From assembly GCA_050633785.1 (NCBI GenBank), contig JBOEHE010000045.1, forward strand, positions 62,001 to 126,000: a stretch of DNA of 64,000 nt. The letters run 5' to 3'. Below, piece after piece: positions 33,932 to 42,712 of the stretch. Both the position numbers and the translations under genes were made by a program. Numbering within the stretch: the stretch's first letter is position 1; each line of letters opens with the position of its first letter. The notes beneath the pieces were generated by a model. It worked only from the letters and a program-made list of their open reading frames with translations. It ran no database searches and had not been told where the DNA came from. The DNA comes from CALKZN01 sp050633785 (GTDB lineage Bacteria > Pseudomonadota > Gammaproteobacteria > Arenicellales > Arenicellaceae).

Positions 33932-35146
33932 TTATTTATTTTTCTCGTCTAGCGCTTTTTCAAGTTTCTCCAAACGAGCATTTAATTCAGCGATATAGAT
34001 ATGAGCTTTTTCCAACTCATTAAGAACACCACCAACCTTTTGAGTAACATTAAAAGGACCATCTTCAGAGGTTGGACCAACAGCTTCTAAGTGGCGGTTC
34101 TTGAACATATACTCGGCATGTTCACTGATAGTTGGCAGATCATAATCTTTATCAAAAACTCGATCACAACCACTGGAACAAGCTCCTGACCCACCGGTGG
34201 TCAAATCACCAGCAATCGACAGATCACCATCAGTTGTCAATGTCAATTCTGGGCCGTCACCCGCTGCATCACCAGGAGAAGCAGAACCTAAGTCAGAATC
34301 CAAAATAAATGAACCAGCTTCTACATTTTCATGGGTAAAGAACCAATCATCGTTAGTAGCCGTGTTACGGAAAGTAATATACTGACCACCATTATTTCTC
34401 AGCTCTAACATTTCACGAACTGCTGTAGTACCACCGGCTTCTTCCACAAGGATAGATGCTTCACCATCTGTTCTGCGTACATGCAAAGAGGCATCTGTAC
34501 CAAAAGCCAGTGTGCTAGGACTACTGGTTCCTAGGCCTACATCACCATCCGAAGCAATATCAATTGAGCTTTCTGGTGCACTAGGACGAATCCTGAAACT
34601 AAGTTTAGAACCATTCGTCACATCACGGATAAAAAAGTTTGCTTCATTGCCTGCAACATCCCATGTCTGTGGAGTGAAACCATCAGAACCGTCTTGCTCC
34701 AGACGCATTGTTGGCGAGTTACCTTCAACAATATGCAAATCAACTACCGGGTTTGCTGTCTTGATACCAACATCACCATCAGCTTCTGCATACAAAGTAT
34801 TCACTGGTGCTCCAGCTTCAACACGAAATGGGATACGGCCAGCAGTAGAGTCTTCAATGGCGAAATAATTGCCACCACCGTTAGATGAGTCATTAGCAAT
34901 CAAACGCCAGTCATTTCTCGGAAAACTGGCACTCGTGCTGGTATCATCAAAATGTACTCGCACATTATTTTCTTTGACTCGTATCGTGTCGAATCCAAAA
35001 TTTTCACCATTAACACAATCATTACCAACACATAAACTGAAAGTGATGATGACATCATCCAGATGCTGGATATCAGCTTTAGCCATAGCACCAAACAGCA
35101 TAGTAGTACTGATAGCAACTATGGACAGTTGTTTTATATATTTCAT
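33932..35146 (-). CDS. Secreted protein with phage tail-fibre-like beta repeats
   Basis: 404 residues. The signal peptide is clear (LSIVAISTTMLFGAMAKAD, cut near residue 24). From about 80 to 310 it consists of repeats of the type W-(x)n-NYFAIED or NFFIRD-(x)n-FRI or FRV-(x)n-AP-(x)n-GDVGxxTxxPxxxLH, a pattern found in phage tail fibres and S74-type trimeric fibres. The C-terminus (about 360-404) is a coiled coil (GGVLNELEKAHIYIAELNARLEKLEKALDEK). No S74 peptidase motif is evident. Predicted to form an extended secreted or surface fibre. A GGAG lies 11 bases before the ATG. Next upstream is the lipoprotein gene on the same strand. Confidence 0.72.
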   Translation of the reverse strand: MKYIKQLSIVAISTTMLFGAMAKADIQHLDDVIITFSLCVGNDCVNGENFGFDTIRVKENNVRVHFDDTSTSASFPRNDWRLIANDSSNGGGNYFAIEDSTAGRIPFRVEAGAPVNTLYAEADGDVGIKTANPVVDLHIVEGNSPTMRLEQDGSDGFTPQTWDVAGNEANFFIRDVTNGSKLSFRIRPSAPESSIDIASDGDVGLGTSSPSTLAFGTDASLHVRRTDGEASILVEEAGGTTAVREMLELRNNGGQYITFRNTATNDDWFFTHENVEAGSFILDSDLGSASPGDAAGDGPELTLTTDGDLSIAGDLTTGGSGACSSGCDRVFDKDYDLPTISEHAEYMFKNRHLEAVGPTSEDGPFNVTQKVGGVLNELEKAHIYIAELNARLEKLEKALDEKNK

Positions 35147-35261
35147 ACTATCTCTTCTCCCGTGAACCCTTAAATCTACTCACAATATCGCATTTTAATG
35201 CGATCCCGTTAATCAAATACATCTTACGATGCGACTGCAACCATAAAAACTCGACAACACA

Positions 35262-36050
35262 CTAACCGTCTTGATCCGTTTTTCTTGGATCATCAACATA
35301 GTTAGGTCTTGCTACACCATCTTGCACCGTAAAAGTACCGGATTGGCGATTTTCATTCGCCTGCGCTTCAGTTGGCAAACTGCCTTGTGAACGCAAACGA
35401 TCTAATAATTCCTGCTCTGCTTCGATATTTCCATGCTCTCTGACCTGGCGCATTTCTTCTCGAGCATAAGAATCAATTTCTGGAGTGATAACTGATTCCC
35501 ACGAATAAACTCCATCCGGTAATTGTTCATCCAACACAATAGGTTGGCCGGGTTTAAAGCTTCGTGTTACGGTTTTACCACTAGGCCCGGATATAAGAAC
35601 ATCCGCCTGACGGTAGGCTATTTCAGTTGGCGCATTCCACTGAACCACTCCAGCTTCCGGATCATTTCGAAATGTTACGCTGGTATTACTCTCAGCCTGC
35701 CCATAGAGTGAATCAATATCAGTTTCGGCGTTAACCATTTCCTGGTACGAATTATCGCTGGTGTAATCGGCTTCAGTATTTTGCTCAACTGGTTCACTAG
35801 CATGAACATGGTCATGTATCTGCTGGGGTTGTTCAGGCTCTGCCTTGGCAGATCCCCCACCAAAAGGATTCTTGCTGACCCCAGTAGAATCGATGCTTTG
35901 AGCTGTATTAAGAGAATTGTTCTGTGGTTGGGATTTCTGTTGCGCGGTGGATTGGTTTGCATTCTGCACTGACACGGATTCAGGCTGTTCAGCATCAGAA
36001 CATGACGCTATCAGAACCGCTACAGTTAGAATTGTTGCAACCTTTTTCAT
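35262..36050 (-). CDS. Putative lipoprotein with low-complexity N-terminal region
   Basis: 262 residues. The lipobox VLIASC places the acylated Cys at residue 17, followed by Ser, consistent with outer-membrane sorting. Residues about 20-125 are Gln/Asn/Ser-rich and probably unstructured. A compact region of about 100 residues follows, which looks like a beta-sandwich (VQWNAPTEIAYRQADVLISGPSGKTVTRSFKPGQPIVLDEQLPDGVYSWES). No family is recognised. It precedes the tail-fibre-like gene by 115 bases, and the two may form a surface pair. GGGGA precedes the ATG. Confidence 0.65.
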   Translation of the reverse strand: MKKVATILTVAVLIASCSDAEQPESVSVQNANQSTAQQKSQPQNNSLNTAQSIDSTGVSKNPFGGGSAKAEPEQPQQIHDHVHASEPVEQNTEADYTSDNSYQEMVNAETDIDSLYGQAESNTSVTFRNDPEAGVVQWNAPTEIAYRQADVLISGPSGKTVTRSFKPGQPIVLDEQLPDGVYSWESVITPEIDSYAREEMRQVREHGNIEAEQELLDRLRSQGSLPTEAQANENRQSGTFTVQDGVARPNYVDDPRKTDQDG

Positions 36051-36225
36051 TACGTTTTTTCCCCAAAGCCCATTACGGGCAAAATCATAAGCAACGATTA
36101 TAGTGCAATATTACTTTTTTGTCACTTAAGATGAGTCCAAAAAAACACTTTATTCGCTATTAAACAAACTAATATCAATGAGTGCTTCACCACAAAACAA
36201 GAGGCGAAGCACGACATAAGAGATG

Positions 36226-38547
36226 TTAAAGCGCAGCCGCACTCACTCGGTGATAACTGTCAGCCTCAGGCTTTTCCAGCACATTTTCGCGACCATCTGC
36301 CCAGATAACTCGAATAGATTCAACCTCGGTTTCTGCTCCAAGCCCAAAATGCAGATTCGCAGAATGCTGAGCAGAGAAAGAGTCTCCAGTCACCACTGTG
36401 CTGACTTGTTTCCCAGATGGTGTTGTCACTTCAACAGTAGCTCCAATCGTTGACAAACCAGGTTGATCCATTAACTGTACACCAATCCAGTGACCCGCTT
36501 CATTGAGTGCATTTCGATACACATGCAAACGATAAAGCGTTTTATTCAAGCCCTCGGCCTGATGCTCTACCACTAATAAATCCGGGCGACCATCATTGTC
36601 AATATCATCAGTCACCACAGCACGAGCGTCATACTCAAACGCAACCCCCATCAGGTAGGCAACATTGATGTATTCACCGTTATGCTTGAGGTAGAGTACT
36701 TTGTGTTCATAGCCATTCCAGGAAATATTAGCTTCACGCAGATCCGTGGATTCGACTTGAAACAACATATCACGGGCAATATTTTCATTGCCTTGTTCAT
36801 AGATATCATGGCGCCAGAAGGTGGTGCAATAATCCTGCGTGCTCTCACCACTGTAATGGCCGTTCGCAACATAGATATCCTTATCGCCATCATTATCAAA
36901 ATCGAAAGTACTGGTCCCCCAGGACCAACCTGTTCGTGCGACCTGTTCGTTAAATGGTGCTTTGACAAAACCGTTTTCACGTCTGAGAAACATGCGGTTG
37001 CCATAACCCATTGCTTCTCGCATTTCAGTGTGTTTCTGCAAGTCATCGCGTCCAATGCCCATATCAGCCAAACGCCTGGCCGTTGTTGAGCTCATCCCAA
37101 TGACATAAAAATCCAACTTACCATCACCATCAAAATCATCAAAGGTATGCCCCATTCCAAAAAAGTGACGATCCAGACCAAAGTCATCCGAAACATCTGA
37201 AAACGTACCTTTGCCATCATTCAAATACACATCAAAGCCAGCATAGTCGCTGACGACAATAAGGTCCATATCCTGATCATCGTCAAAATCCACAAAAGAA
37301 CTGCTGTATGAACGACGATGGCGTTTTGCAGCCAAACCTGACGACTCAGTGACATCTACAAACTGGCCCTGCCCGTCATTTCGCAGCAAAACAGCGGGGT
37401 AGCCATCATTGGCGTCATAATACGGACTGGGCATCTGACCTTGTCGATAGGCATATTTATAATTTCCAATATGGATATCCAGATCACCATCACCGTCAAC
37501 ATCACCTGCAGTGAAGGTTTTAGGCAGGTTCATATGTGTATCAACCATTTTAACAGGTGGCTGGCTTGAGAATCGTCCCTCTTTGTCGCCTTTAAACAAC
37601 AGCGGATATCCATTGTCATCCACACCCACCAGATCAACCTGACCATCATCCGTAAAATCCGCTATAACAGCACCATCATACATACGACGAGGCTTATCAA
37701 ACAGTGTTTCAGCCTCTAGCTTGCCAGCTCCTTTATTACGTAATACCAGGTTCTGACCGCCAACGACAATTTCAGACAAACCGTCTTTATCTAAATCATA
37801 AACAAGAATAGGGTGCACCAGAGGCTCCGAGTCTGTTCCACTGACAGTAAACACTTCCTCAAAGGCGGGAGCTTTTTCCCGTTCAAGCAAGGTCATTCGA
37901 GAAACCTCAATGGTATCGGCCGTTATATCCACATCACCCGCTACCTGGAGTTTCCAATGGATCTCCAACACTCCTTTAATAATAATTCGATGAGCCGGAC
38001 TGGTTCGGGCAACATGCAACTCAAAGTTCACCTCTGAACGAGCTCCTGAATCTTTTTGCGGTGCCTGGAAACTGCTATGATGCCATTCTGTCTGTTCCAG
38101 GCGATATCCTTTGGCAACAACATCGGCAATAAATTGCTGCCATTTTTCATTGTTCCAGACTTCACCTTTACCGGAGAATTGATATCTAGCAATACTGAGC
38201 TGAATAGGTTCACTCTTATTGTGAGCAGCCAACTGTAAAGACGTAAAAGGGAATGCAGCCAGAACTTCAAATTTCTTCTCAGCCCTTAACAGATCATCCC
38301 ATAACTTTACAATGCGTCCTTCATATTCCTGAGCCTGAACTTCAAGCCCCCAGACCAATTGGTCTAATTTCCTGCGGGTATTCACCAGGCTGATTGCCTG
38401 ATCACGGTTATCCAAAATTTCCTGATCTGTCGGCGACGCCACCTGTGCAAATGCAGGCATAGCCAACAACAAACCCAAAACAAACAGTAAACTCTTCAAT
38501 GTATTCCCCGTTAATTGATGCATAGGCAACACATTTAAAACCATCAT
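36226..38547 (-). CDS. CRTAC1-type protein with FG-GAP/VCBS repeats and ASPIC/UnbV domain
   Basis: About 773 residues with a signal peptide (SLLFVLGLLLAMPAFAQ, ending near residue 35 from 38547). The central part has many calcium-binding FG-GAP/VCBS motifs (DLDKDGLSE, DVDGDGDLD, DFDDDQDMD, DFDGDGKLD, DFDNDGDKD, DIDNDGRPD), suggesting a beta propeller. The C-terminal ASPIC/UnbV domain (WIGVQLMD to VIWADGREN, about 690-755) is typical of CRTAC1-like proteins. The N-terminal 220 residues have no recognised domain. Predicted secreted, with possible cell-surface or polymer binding. The start is one of two adjacent ATGs (38547 or 38544); an ATG at 38523 would still retain the signal. Confidence 0.78.
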   Translation of the reverse strand: MMVLNVLPMHQLTGNTLKSLLFVLGLLLAMPAFAQVASPTDQEILDNRDQAISLVNTRRKLDQLVWGLEVQAQEYEGRIVKLWDDLLRAEKKFEVLAAFPFTSLQLAAHNKSEPIQLSIARYQFSGKGEVWNNEKWQQFIADVVAKGYRLEQTEWHHSSFQAPQKDSGARSEVNFELHVARTSPAHRIIIKGVLEIHWKLQVAGDVDITADTIEVSRMTLLEREKAPAFEEVFTVSGTDSEPLVHPILVYDLDKDGLSEIVVGGQNLVLRNKGAGKLEAETLFDKPRRMYDGAVIADFTDDGQVDLVGVDDNGYPLLFKGDKEGRFSSQPPVKMVDTHMNLPKTFTAGDVDGDGDLDIHIGNYKYAYRQGQMPSPYYDANDGYPAVLLRNDGQGQFVDVTESSGLAAKRHRRSYSSSFVDFDDDQDMDLIVVSDYAGFDVYLNDGKGTFSDVSDDFGLDRHFFGMGHTFDDFDGDGKLDFYVIGMSSTTARRLADMGIGRDDLQKHTEMREAMGYGNRMFLRRENGFVKAPFNEQVARTGWSWGTSTFDFDNDGDKDIYVANGHYSGESTQDYCTTFWRHDIYEQGNENIARDMLFQVESTDLREANISWNGYEHKVLYLKHNGEYINVAYLMGVAFEYDARAVVTDDIDNDGRPDLLVVEHQAEGLNKTLYRLHVYRNALNEAGHWIGVQLMDQPGLSTIGATVEVTTPSGKQVSTVVTGDSFSAQHSANLHFGLGAETEVESIRVIWADGRENVLEKPEADSYHRVSAAAL

Positions 38548-38698
38548 TCGCCTGAAAGCAACTCAATTCTAAGGCGACTGACAAACCACAAAGCGAAGAA
38601 GCGCCTAACTCCATTTATGCTATTATCAGCACTCAAAAAAACAGTTCAAGCCAATAACATGAAATGATTCTAAGGGCATATCGATCACACATCAAAAA

Positions 38699-39916
38699 AT
38701 GACTAACTTGAAACAGAATCTAACCGTAAATAGCTTAGCTGTCTTCGGCGGTAAGCCAATAAGCAAAACCGCTATTCATTCATGCCGCCCCTATGCCGAT
38801 GATAAAGAGGCCTTCCTCCAACATTTGGACACAGCCTGGCAAGCACGACGATTCACCAACAATGGCCCTTTGGTTGTTGAATTAGAACAACAATTGCAAT
38901 CCTATTTAAAGGTTGATCATTGCATAACAACCAATAACGGCACCGCAGCCATGTCCATCCTTATGCAAGCGCTTGGACTTAAGCAGGAAGTCATTCTGCC
39001 TTCATTCACCTTTATCTCCACAGCGCACACCTTACATATGGCTGGAATAAAACCAGTCTTCTGTGATATAGATCCGATCAATTGGACCTTGGACATCGAA
39101 CATTGCAAACAGTTGATCAACGATAAAACCAGCGCCATTATTGGCACCCATATCTGGGGAAATGCCTGCAACATCGAAGAACTGACACAACTTTGCTCTG
39201 ACAAAGGTATACAGTTGATATTTGATGCAGCCCATGCCCTGGGATGCACTTACCACGGCGCTCCCATTGGGCGGTTTGGGGCTGCGGAAGTGTTCAGTTT
39301 CCATGCAACCAAGGTATTCCATACCTTTGAGGGTGGAGCTATTACCACAAACAGCTCTGAATTAGCTGAACGCTTACGGAAAACACGCAATTTTGGTTTC
39401 AATGATTATGACCATGTTACCTTAGCGGGAACCAATGCAAAGATGACCGAAATATCCGCAGCAATGGGACTGGCCAGTCTGAGTTCTCTGGAAAAACGAG
39501 TCAAACACTGTCATAGAGCTTACAAACGCTATCAGGAATTACTAAAAGGTGTAAATGGAATATCATTTTATCAGCGGAATACGGGTGAAAAATCAAACTA
39601 CCACTATATTGTCGCTGAAGTGTCAGATGAGTTTGGTTTAAACAGAGATGAGTTAGTCAACATTTTACACGCTGAAAACATTGTTGTCCGACGTTACTTC
39701 TATCCAGGTTCTCACCAATCAGAACCCTATAAAACACTCTACCGCAGTACTGATAATGAATTACCAATAACCCATAAAATAGCCCGTCGTGTTTTAATCC
39801 TTCCCGGCGGCGCTGATATAAGCGATGAAGAAATAGATGTGACCTGCAAACTCATTCGTTTCATCCATGCTAATGCCGACAAAATTGCGACAATATTGCG
39901 CAAGCAAAGTTCCTGA
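38699..39916 (+). CDS. DegT/DnrJ/EryC1/StrS-family sugar aminotransferase
   Basis: A 405-residue PLP enzyme, first in the plus-strand glycan run. The PLP lysine is K205 in FSFHATKVFHTFEGG; LPSFTFISTAHTLHMAG and DAAHALGC are other family motifs. These enzymes move an amino group to a keto-sugar nucleotide, giving an amino sugar for O-antigen or capsule. The specific sugar cannot be deduced. The gene follows the FG-GAP gene in divergent orientation across about 150 bases, which should hold the promoter; no JUMPstart/ops motif was found. Confidence 0.85.
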   Translation: MTNLKQNLTVNSLAVFGGKPISKTAIHSCRPYADDKEAFLQHLDTAWQARRFTNNGPLVVELEQQLQSYLKVDHCITTNNGTAAMSILMQALGLKQEVILPSFTFISTAHTLHMAGIKPVFCDIDPINWTLDIEHCKQLINDKTSAIIGTHIWGNACNIEELTQLCSDKGIQLIFDAAHALGCTYHGAPIGRFGAAEVFSFHATKVFHTFEGGAITTNSSELAERLRKTRNFGFNDYDHVTLAGTNAKMTEISAAMGLASLSSLEKRVKHCHRAYKRYQELLKGVNGISFYQRNTGEKSNYHYIVAEVSDEFGLNRDELVNILHAENIVVRRYFYPGSHQSEPYKTLYRSTDNELPITHKIARRVLILPGGADISDEEIDVTCKLIRFIHANADKIATILRKQSS

Positions 39917-39931
39917 GATACCATTATCAAA

Positions 39932-40636
39932 ATGCGCAATTGGGACGAAATGTTTGCAAAAAACCTGCGGCACGCGGCCAAAACAGACTACTTAAAGCAA
40001 GTCGGTCACACGGTTGGTGGAAAATCAGTCAGCCAAGTTCAATTCGACAGCATGGTTGCACAAATAATTGATTTAATGCAGTTAAGCACAGACGACAATC
40101 TACTCGATATATGCTGTGGGAATGGTATCTTCACCAAACAACTGGCCAGCAAAGTCAAACACGTCACTGGTATCGACTTTTGCCAGCCTCTAGTTGATAT
40201 TGCCATCAGGGACCATGGGGCAGACAATATTGATTATCACTGTATGGATGCCCGGCAACTTGAGCAGCTTGAACAAGTTGCCCCCCCAAAATTCAATAAG
40301 ATAGTAATGTATGCCGCTCTCCAGCACTTTAAACCTGAAGATTTAAGCCTCATGCTGAATAAACTGTCTGGCTTTATTGACCCCAAACCACTCTTGTTTA
40401 TCGGCTTTGTCCCTGATCGAAAACGTAAATGGTTTTTCTATAACACTCCTAAAAGGAAAATTGAACACATCGTGCGCAACACATTTGACCGAGACAATTT
40501 CGGTCACTGGTGGGATTCAAAGACACTCGACAGAATTTGCGCACCATTCAACCTCAAATGTAGCTTCAGTGATTTACCCCAGGGACTTCATGCCACGTCG
40601 TACCGATTTAATATCCTGATTCAAACTAATGAATGA
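39932..40636 (+). CDS. Class I SAM-dependent methyltransferase
   Basis: 234 residues. Motif I is LLDICCGNGIFTKQLA (near residue 54), followed by VTGIDFCQPLVDIA and CMDARQL; the later YAALQHFKPEDL is a typical post-I region. It would transfer methyl to a sugar or related small substrate. It starts 15 bases after the aminotransferase and overlaps the next gene by eight bases, so it belongs to the same transcription unit. Confidence 0.8.
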   Translation: MRNWDEMFAKNLRHAAKTDYLKQVGHTVGGKSVSQVQFDSMVAQIIDLMQLSTDDNLLDICCGNGIFTKQLASKVKHVTGIDFCQPLVDIAIRDHGADNIDYHCMDARQLEQLEQVAPPKFNKIVMYAALQHFKPEDLSLMLNKLSGFIDPKPLLFIGFVPDRKRKWFFYNTPKRKIEHIVRNTFDRDNFGHWWDSKTLDRICAPFNLKCSFSDLPQGLHATSYRFNILIQTNE

Positions 40637-41699
40637 CAGAACTAATTCTTTTAACGCTCCGCAAAGCAGAATTATCGGCGGTGTTTTTTCTTTTGAAAAA
40701 ACAATTCAGACGCAAAAAAGAACAACGGTTCTTAATGAATGGTCAAAATCTGCCGCTGCTGTCGACTTATTTCACAATGCACGCAGCGCTCTGCGGCATA
40801 TTCTGACAGACCTGAAAATTTCTCGTTTATGGTTACCAGCTTATTCTTGCAAGGAATTAGAACAAGCAAGCGACAAACTCCCTCTTGACGTTCAATATTT
40901 TCCACTGGATATAACCTTAACACCCAATACACAATGGCTGAAAGAAAGACTTAATCCCGGCGATGCGGTATTGGCGATTAATTATTTTGGCAGACCCGCA
41001 TCTATTGACTGGCAAACATTAGTTGCTAACAGTGACAAGATTATCTGGATCGAAGATTGCGCTCAGAGCATGGACACTGGGGGCACACATTTCGGTGATT
41101 TCAGAATTTATAGCCCACGAAAGCTCTTAGGTGTGCCAGATGGTGGTGTTTTAGTGGATATGAAGGGCCAACTTTGCCGACCTGTTTTTAGTTCGCTGCC
41201 AAATAATCGTTATCTCAAACCCTATCAACTGCGAACTGAAGATCCAACCGGAGCTAATCACGGTTCCTGGTATAAGGCCTTTCAAAAAGCAGAGGCTGAA
41301 ATGTCTGCTGGCAATTACCCTATGTCAGGATTATCCAGCGATTTGTTACAGCAGACTGGCATTAGAGCAATCATCAAGCCCCGTATCACAAATTATAACT
41401 ACCTTTATCAAGAGTTGTCTGATTTAGCATTATTCAATGCCCCTGCGAACAACTGGGCTCCTCTAGGTTTTCCGATAAAACTCGATCATGGAACTAAAGC
41501 AGATGATTTATCTCAACACCTTGCCATGCATCGAATTTTTGCTCCCAGACATTGGCAGACACTGAACTCTCCAGCTAATATATTCCCCTTGGAACATCAA
41601 TTGTCAAAAACATTGATCACTTTACCTTGCGACCAGCGTTATGACACTACCGATATGGCAAGGACGACCCAGGTGATCAAAGATTTTTTAAATGACTAA
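40629..41699 (+). CDS. Second DegT-like PLP-fold protein
   Basis: 356 residues, more divergent than its neighbour. It keeps the PLP Lys (K165) in RIYSPRKLLGVPDGG, the aspartate run IWIEDCAQSMD and the AVLAINYFGRPAS segment. It is likely a sugar aminotransferase or dehydratase related to DegT, although the substrate pocket looks altered relative to the upstream enzyme. Both overlaps with flanking genes are eight bases. Confidence 0.75.
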   Translation: MNDRTNSFNAPQSRIIGGVFSFEKTIQTQKRTTVLNEWSKSAAAVDLFHNARSALRHILTDLKISRLWLPAYSCKELEQASDKLPLDVQYFPLDITLTPNTQWLKERLNPGDAVLAINYFGRPASIDWQTLVANSDKIIWIEDCAQSMDTGGTHFGDFRIYSPRKLLGVPDGGVLVDMKGQLCRPVFSSLPNNRYLKPYQLRTEDPTGANHGSWYKAFQKAEAEMSAGNYPMSGLSSDLLQQTGIRAIIKPRITNYNYLYQELSDLALFNAPANNWAPLGFPIKLDHGTKADDLSQHLAMHRIFAPRHWQTLNSPANIFPLEHQLSKTLITLPCDQRYDTTDMARTTQVIKDFLND

Positions 41700-42636
41700 T
41701 ACCTACGCATCTCTTGCCTACTCTCAGGCGTATGGAAAAATGGCACAAAACTCGACATCTTCAATTGTCTATGTCGATGAGTTACAAACCTGGATCTGTG
41801 TGCGCAACATTCCCGGCACGATCTACAAAGATGCAGTAGGGCCTTATCCATTTACATCAATATCCTGCCCTGAATCAAAAGAAACACTTAAAAATTTCTT
41901 AAATGAACACGATATTATCTCTCTGGTACTGGTTACAGATCCACTGAATCAAGCTATAAATGCAGATGCTACATGGTTAATGGATATATTTGATATGGCA
42001 CCCGTCTATAAAGAACACTATGCGGTGAATTTGAACAAAATAGACACAACTGAGATAGCCACTGCCTTTTCGAAACACCACCGCTATGAAGTGAGAAAAG
42101 CCAATAAGATTTGCGAAACGCGGCTTATCTCTTTGGCTGACTACATGGATCAATGGTGCCGGCTCTACAAGCACTTAGTTGACCGACACCAGCTGCAAGG
42201 AATCCACTGTTTCTCAAGAGAATACTTTGAAGCCATCGCAAAAATGCCTGAGTTTGTCAGTATTGCATCCTTTATTTCAGGCCAGATGACATCATGTAAT
42301 ATCTGGTTGCACAATGAAGGCAATGTCTACAACCATCTGGGGGCTTCCAACACACAAGGCTATAGCAACAACACATCCTATGCAGTCTATGCCCATGCTA
42401 TCCAGCACTTCTCTGACTGCCAGGCCATCGATCTTGGCGGTGCTCCTGACACTGTTTCAGGACAAAGGAACTTGAGCTTTTTTAAAAAAGGATTCTCCAA
42501 TCAAACCAATATCAACCGCATCTGTGGCATCATTGTAAATCCAAAGCGTTATGCATCACTGTGTGACCAGTTCGATATTGATCCAAAACAGACGACATTC
42601 TTTCCAGCCTATAGAACAACAGCAAAAAACATTTAA
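41692..42636 (+). CDS. FemAB/GNAT-like acyltransferase
   Basis: 314 residues. The HHRYEVRKANK segment, the central WCRLYKHLVDRHQLQG and the last strand SCNIWLHNEGNVYNHLGASNTQGYSNNTSYAVYAHAIQ match the peptidoglycan-bridge FemAB/GNAT fold used for aminoacyl or acyl transfer. In this setting it probably N-acylates an amino sugar made by the upstream aminotransferases. It starts inside the previous gene by eight bases. Confidence 0.68.
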   Translation: MTNTYASLAYSQAYGKMAQNSTSSIVYVDELQTWICVRNIPGTIYKDAVGPYPFTSISCPESKETLKNFLNEHDIISLVLVTDPLNQAINADATWLMDIFDMAPVYKEHYAVNLNKIDTTEIATAFSKHHRYEVRKANKICETRLISLADYMDQWCRLYKHLVDRHQLQGIHCFSREYFEAIAKMPEFVSIASFISGQMTSCNIWLHNEGNVYNHLGASNTQGYSNNTSYAVYAHAIQHFSDCQAIDLGGAPDTVSGQRNLSFFKKGFSNQTNINRICGIIVNPKRYASLCDQFDIDPKQTTFFPAYRTTAKNI

Positions 42637-42712
42637 AATAACGTGCTTCAGAAAAGTGTTCTCTATTAAACCAAACTCAACCTAACCAATACCTTTAAAA
42701 CCACCACTATTC

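Noticed and set aside
38548..38698. JUMPstart/ops element before the glycan run
   Set aside because: No GGCGGTAGC-like motif occurs in the upstream region; the similar string near 38744 lies inside the coding sequence.
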